Source: Pseudobdellovibrionaceae bacterium (GTDB lineage: Bacteria; Bdellovibrionota; Bdellovibrionia; Bdellovibrionales; UBA1609). Taken from it: 64,000 bases of DNA. A program made the position numbers and the translations under genes. Positions 62,399 through 64,000 of the stretch are shown here, in pieces. The DNA is taken from contig CP060220.1 of assembly GCA_023898385.1 (NCBI GenBank), forward strand, positions 2,480,001 to 2,544,000, in the 5' to 3' direction. The notes under the pieces are model-generated. The model had not been told where the DNA came from. It ran no database searches and saw only the letters and a list, made by a program, of their open reading frames with translations. How positions within the stretch are numbered: position 1 is the first letter of the stretch; every line of letters starts with the position of its first letter.

Positions 62399-63046
62399 GT
62401 GTTTAGAAAATACATTCTTCCAACAATCGTTTGGATTTTCTATTTTCTACTAAGCATCTCGTGGCGAAAGAAAGTGCATATGCATGAGGAGACTCTGCTG
62501 GCCTACCGGGATGGCAAACCGATTATACTTGCCCATTGGCACGGCGATGAATTGGCTTTACTTCACCTTGTTAAACCCTATCGTCTCGCCACCATGACTT
62601 CTACAAGCTCCGATGGCCACCTTATTGATTATGTCATTCGAAGACTCGGAGGAGCGACATCACGTGGATCTTCAACTCGAGGCGGAATATCTGCACTCAA
62701 GGGATTGGTTCGACTAGTGAAGAGTGGCCATATGGCTTCTATGGCAGTAGATGGACCGAAAGGACCCTACCATTTGGTTAAGCCCGGTGTTTTTGAACTG
62801 TCTCGACTAACGGGTGCTCATATTGTGTCGGTGGGCGTGGCCGTTTCCTCGGCCTTCAAGTTTGAAAAATCTTGGAACAAAACCTACTTGCCCCTTCCTT
62901 TTTCAAAAGTAAAAATCTACTTCGGCAAACCGTGGAGTGTTGTGTTGCGAAGTGATGATCCCAAAGCAGAAAAATGGGCTGGCATGTTGGCCCGTGATCT
63001 GGATGATGCAAACCAGCAAGCATCTAAAATCATTGCTGGACTATGA
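62399..63046 (+). CDS. DUF374 family lysophospholipid acyltransferase-like protein
   Basis: 215 residues from a GTG one base behind the etfA stop. A hydrophobic N-terminus (LPTIVWIFYFLLSISW) anchors the protein. The acyltransferase-like signature is AHWHGDELALL (HxxxxD-like), followed by SSDGHLIDYVIRRLGGATSR, GHMASMAVDGPKGPYHLVKP and the late HIVSVGVAVSSAFKFEKSWN. DUF374 proteins are relatives of the LpxL/PlsC acyltransferases and probably modify lipid A or phospholipid; the substrate is unknown. Confidence 0.88.
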   Translation: MFRKYILPTIVWIFYFLLSISWRKKVHMHEETLLAYRDGKPIILAHWHGDELALLHLVKPYRLATMTSTSSDGHLIDYVIRRLGGATSRGSSTRGGISALKGLVRLVKSGHMASMAVDGPKGPYHLVKPGVFELSRLTGAHIVSVGVAVSSAFKFEKSWNKTYLPLPFSKVKIYFGKPWSVVLRSDDPKAEKWAGMLARDLDDANQQASKIIAGL

Positions 63047-63101
63047 GGCCAATGCTAGCGTTTTTAAGGTAGCGTCATTTCATCATTTAAGAGGGTAAAT
63101 C

Positions 63102-64000
63102 ATGTTGCGAAAATTTGTTTCCTCAGTCCAACTATTTGTGCCGACAAAAAAATCTCAGCATTTTTTAACTGAATATTTTGGAAGAACCACCCCGATTACG
63201 GTTTTGGCCCTAGTCACAATCTTTTTCGCCAATACTAGCGTTCAAGCTCAAGTTGTGGCCAAGGTAAATGACAAAAACATCACTTTAAAAGAATTCAACG
63301 ATAAGTACGAAGACATTCGAAATAAAGTGATAAATCCGCCCACCCCAAAAGAGTTTCTAGAAGATTTGGTGCGTTTTGAAGTGGGCGTTCAAGAAGCAGA
63401 GAAAAAAGGTATTCAAAATGACCCTCTCTTCAAACAGAAGATGAAAGAAGAGATGTACAAGCTACTCATTGAGAAAGCTATTGGCAAAGAGGTAGAAAAA
63501 ATCAAAGTTTCCGAAAAGGAGATGCGCGAATACTACAAAGACAATCCGGAAGTTCGTACAAGCCACATCCTAATAGAAGTTGCTCCAGGCGCGACAAAGC
63601 AACAAAGAGAAACGGCAAAAAAGCGTGCTGAAGAAATTTATGCTGAAGTGAAGAAGAGCAAACGTCCCTTTGAAGAACTAGTGAAGCTTTACACGGATGA
63701 TAGCTTAACAAAAGACTTTGGCGGAGACATTGGATTTCAGTCTCGAGTCACTCTTGTACCGACCTATTACGATGCTGCAATAGGAATGAAAAAAGATCAA
63801 ATTAAGGGGCTCATCGAATCAAGATATGGGTTTCATATTATAAAACTCACAGATCGACGAAGCTATTCAAGTGCCAATAAACGGCAAATTCGTGCAGCTG
63901 TCTTTGATCAAAAACGAAAAAAGCTATTTGATCAGTATTTTTCACAATTAAAAAAGCAATACAAAATTAGTAAAAGCACTCAAAATTTGAAAAGTACAAA
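63102..64000 (+). CDS. PpiC/SurA-type peptidyl-prolyl isomerase, 3' end outside the window
   Basis: Periplasmic foldase. The frame opens with ATG at 63102 behind AAGAGGG and runs to the end of the window, giving 299 codons without a stop. A signal segment (TVLALVTIFFANTSVQA) lies at residues 31-49, with an unusually long basic stretch before it. A SurA-like N-terminal helical part (NITLKEFNDKYEDIRNKV) and a parvulin domain follow (VRTSHILIEV, FEELVKLYTDDSLTKDFGGD, GFHIIKLTDRR). The C-terminal residues become Lys/Gln-rich, so the stop is probably close. Confidence 0.88.
   Translation, partial: MLRKFVSSVQLFVPTKKSQHFLTEYFGRTTPITVLALVTIFFANTSVQAQVVAKVNDKNITLKEFNDKYEDIRNKVINPPTPKEFLEDLVRFEVGVQEAEKKGIQNDPLFKQKMKEEMYKLLIEKAIGKEVEKIKVSEKEMREYYKDNPEVRTSHILIEVAPGATKQQRETAKKRAEEIYAEVKKSKRPFEELVKLYTDDSLTKDFGGDIGFQSRVTLVPTYYDAAIGMKKDQIKGLIESRYGFHIIKLTDRRSYSSANKRQIRAAVFDQKRKKLFDQYFSQLKKQYKISKSTQNLKST

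Noticed and set aside
1..64000. CRISPR array, rRNA operon, plasmid or prophage module
   Set aside because: No regularly spaced short repeats, no rRNA segments, and no phage structural or integrase genes were seen. Mobile content is limited to IS66, the group II intron and the two hairpin elements.

Overview
The window looks like chromosome of a Bdellovibrio-like predatory or free-living bacterium (Bdellovibrionota). The evidence is indirect: a one-domain bacterial histone of the Bd0055 type, a lexA-imuA-imuB-dnaE2 mutagenesis cassette, gatC-gatA-gatB followed by ppx and DUF192 genes, sdhC-sdhA-sdhB, many small lipoproteins and exported proteins, and moderate GC. No rRNA, species marker or CRISPR array is present, so the assignment is inference. 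Gene density is high and most content is housekeeping.

Layout. 1-1.8 kb: the 3' part of an IS66 transposase gene abutting a fragment of a second, oppositely oriented IS66 copy. 1.8-7.8 kb: SOS mutagenesis operon read leftward (lexA, imuA, imuB, dnaE2) and a possibly frameshifted small gene. 8-9.6 kb: tRNA-Asn, tRNA-Arg, gmhA, tRNA-Ser(GCT). 9.6-12.2 kb: a group II intron with its reverse transcriptase, bracketed by two 400-bp near-identical direct repeats and lying directly against the tRNA-Ser 3' end. 12.2-20.6 kb: exported proteins of unknown function, tRNA-Ser(TGA) beside serS, a large GYF/TPR membrane protein, and a short transcription unit with a sigma-54-like promoter, a 43-residue exported peptide and a strong terminator. 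20.6-26.4 kb: murA, prmC, prfA, rho and a PilZ protein. 26.5-35 kb: a LysM-like lipoprotein, DUF192, ppx, gatBAC, ligA and the histone. 35-45.3 kb: metallophosphoesterase, lytic transglycosylase, transaldolase, a HPPK-like pseudoenzyme, dapB, dapA, a LptM-like lipoprotein and secreted proteins. 45.4-52.8 kb: ftsK, queE, a Fis-like regulator, dnaB, rplI, a DUF2232 protein and rpsF. 52.9-64 kb: FHA protein, alpha/beta hydrolase, subtilase, sdhBAC, etfBA, an acyltransferase and a truncated PpiC-type foldase.

The most unusual feature is a pair of very long hairpins at 50472-50647 and 54490-54680, in opposite orientations. Both carry the same core of about 68 bases, nearly identical and itself an imperfect hairpin. 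The 50-56 bp arms around it are complementary within each copy but unrelated between the two copies. I do not recognise this as a known element. It could be a mobile hairpin with interchangeable arms, an RNA gene with a variable stem, or (to be excluded) an assembly artefact.

Functional links: SOS repair with error-prone synthesis; lysine and cell-wall precursor synthesis (dapA, dapB, murA) with wall remodelling (lytic transglycosylase); translation quality and amidation (gatCAB, prfA, prmC, serS with its tRNA); chromosome handling (ftsK, dnaB, ligA, histone); and respiratory electron transfer (sdh, etf).
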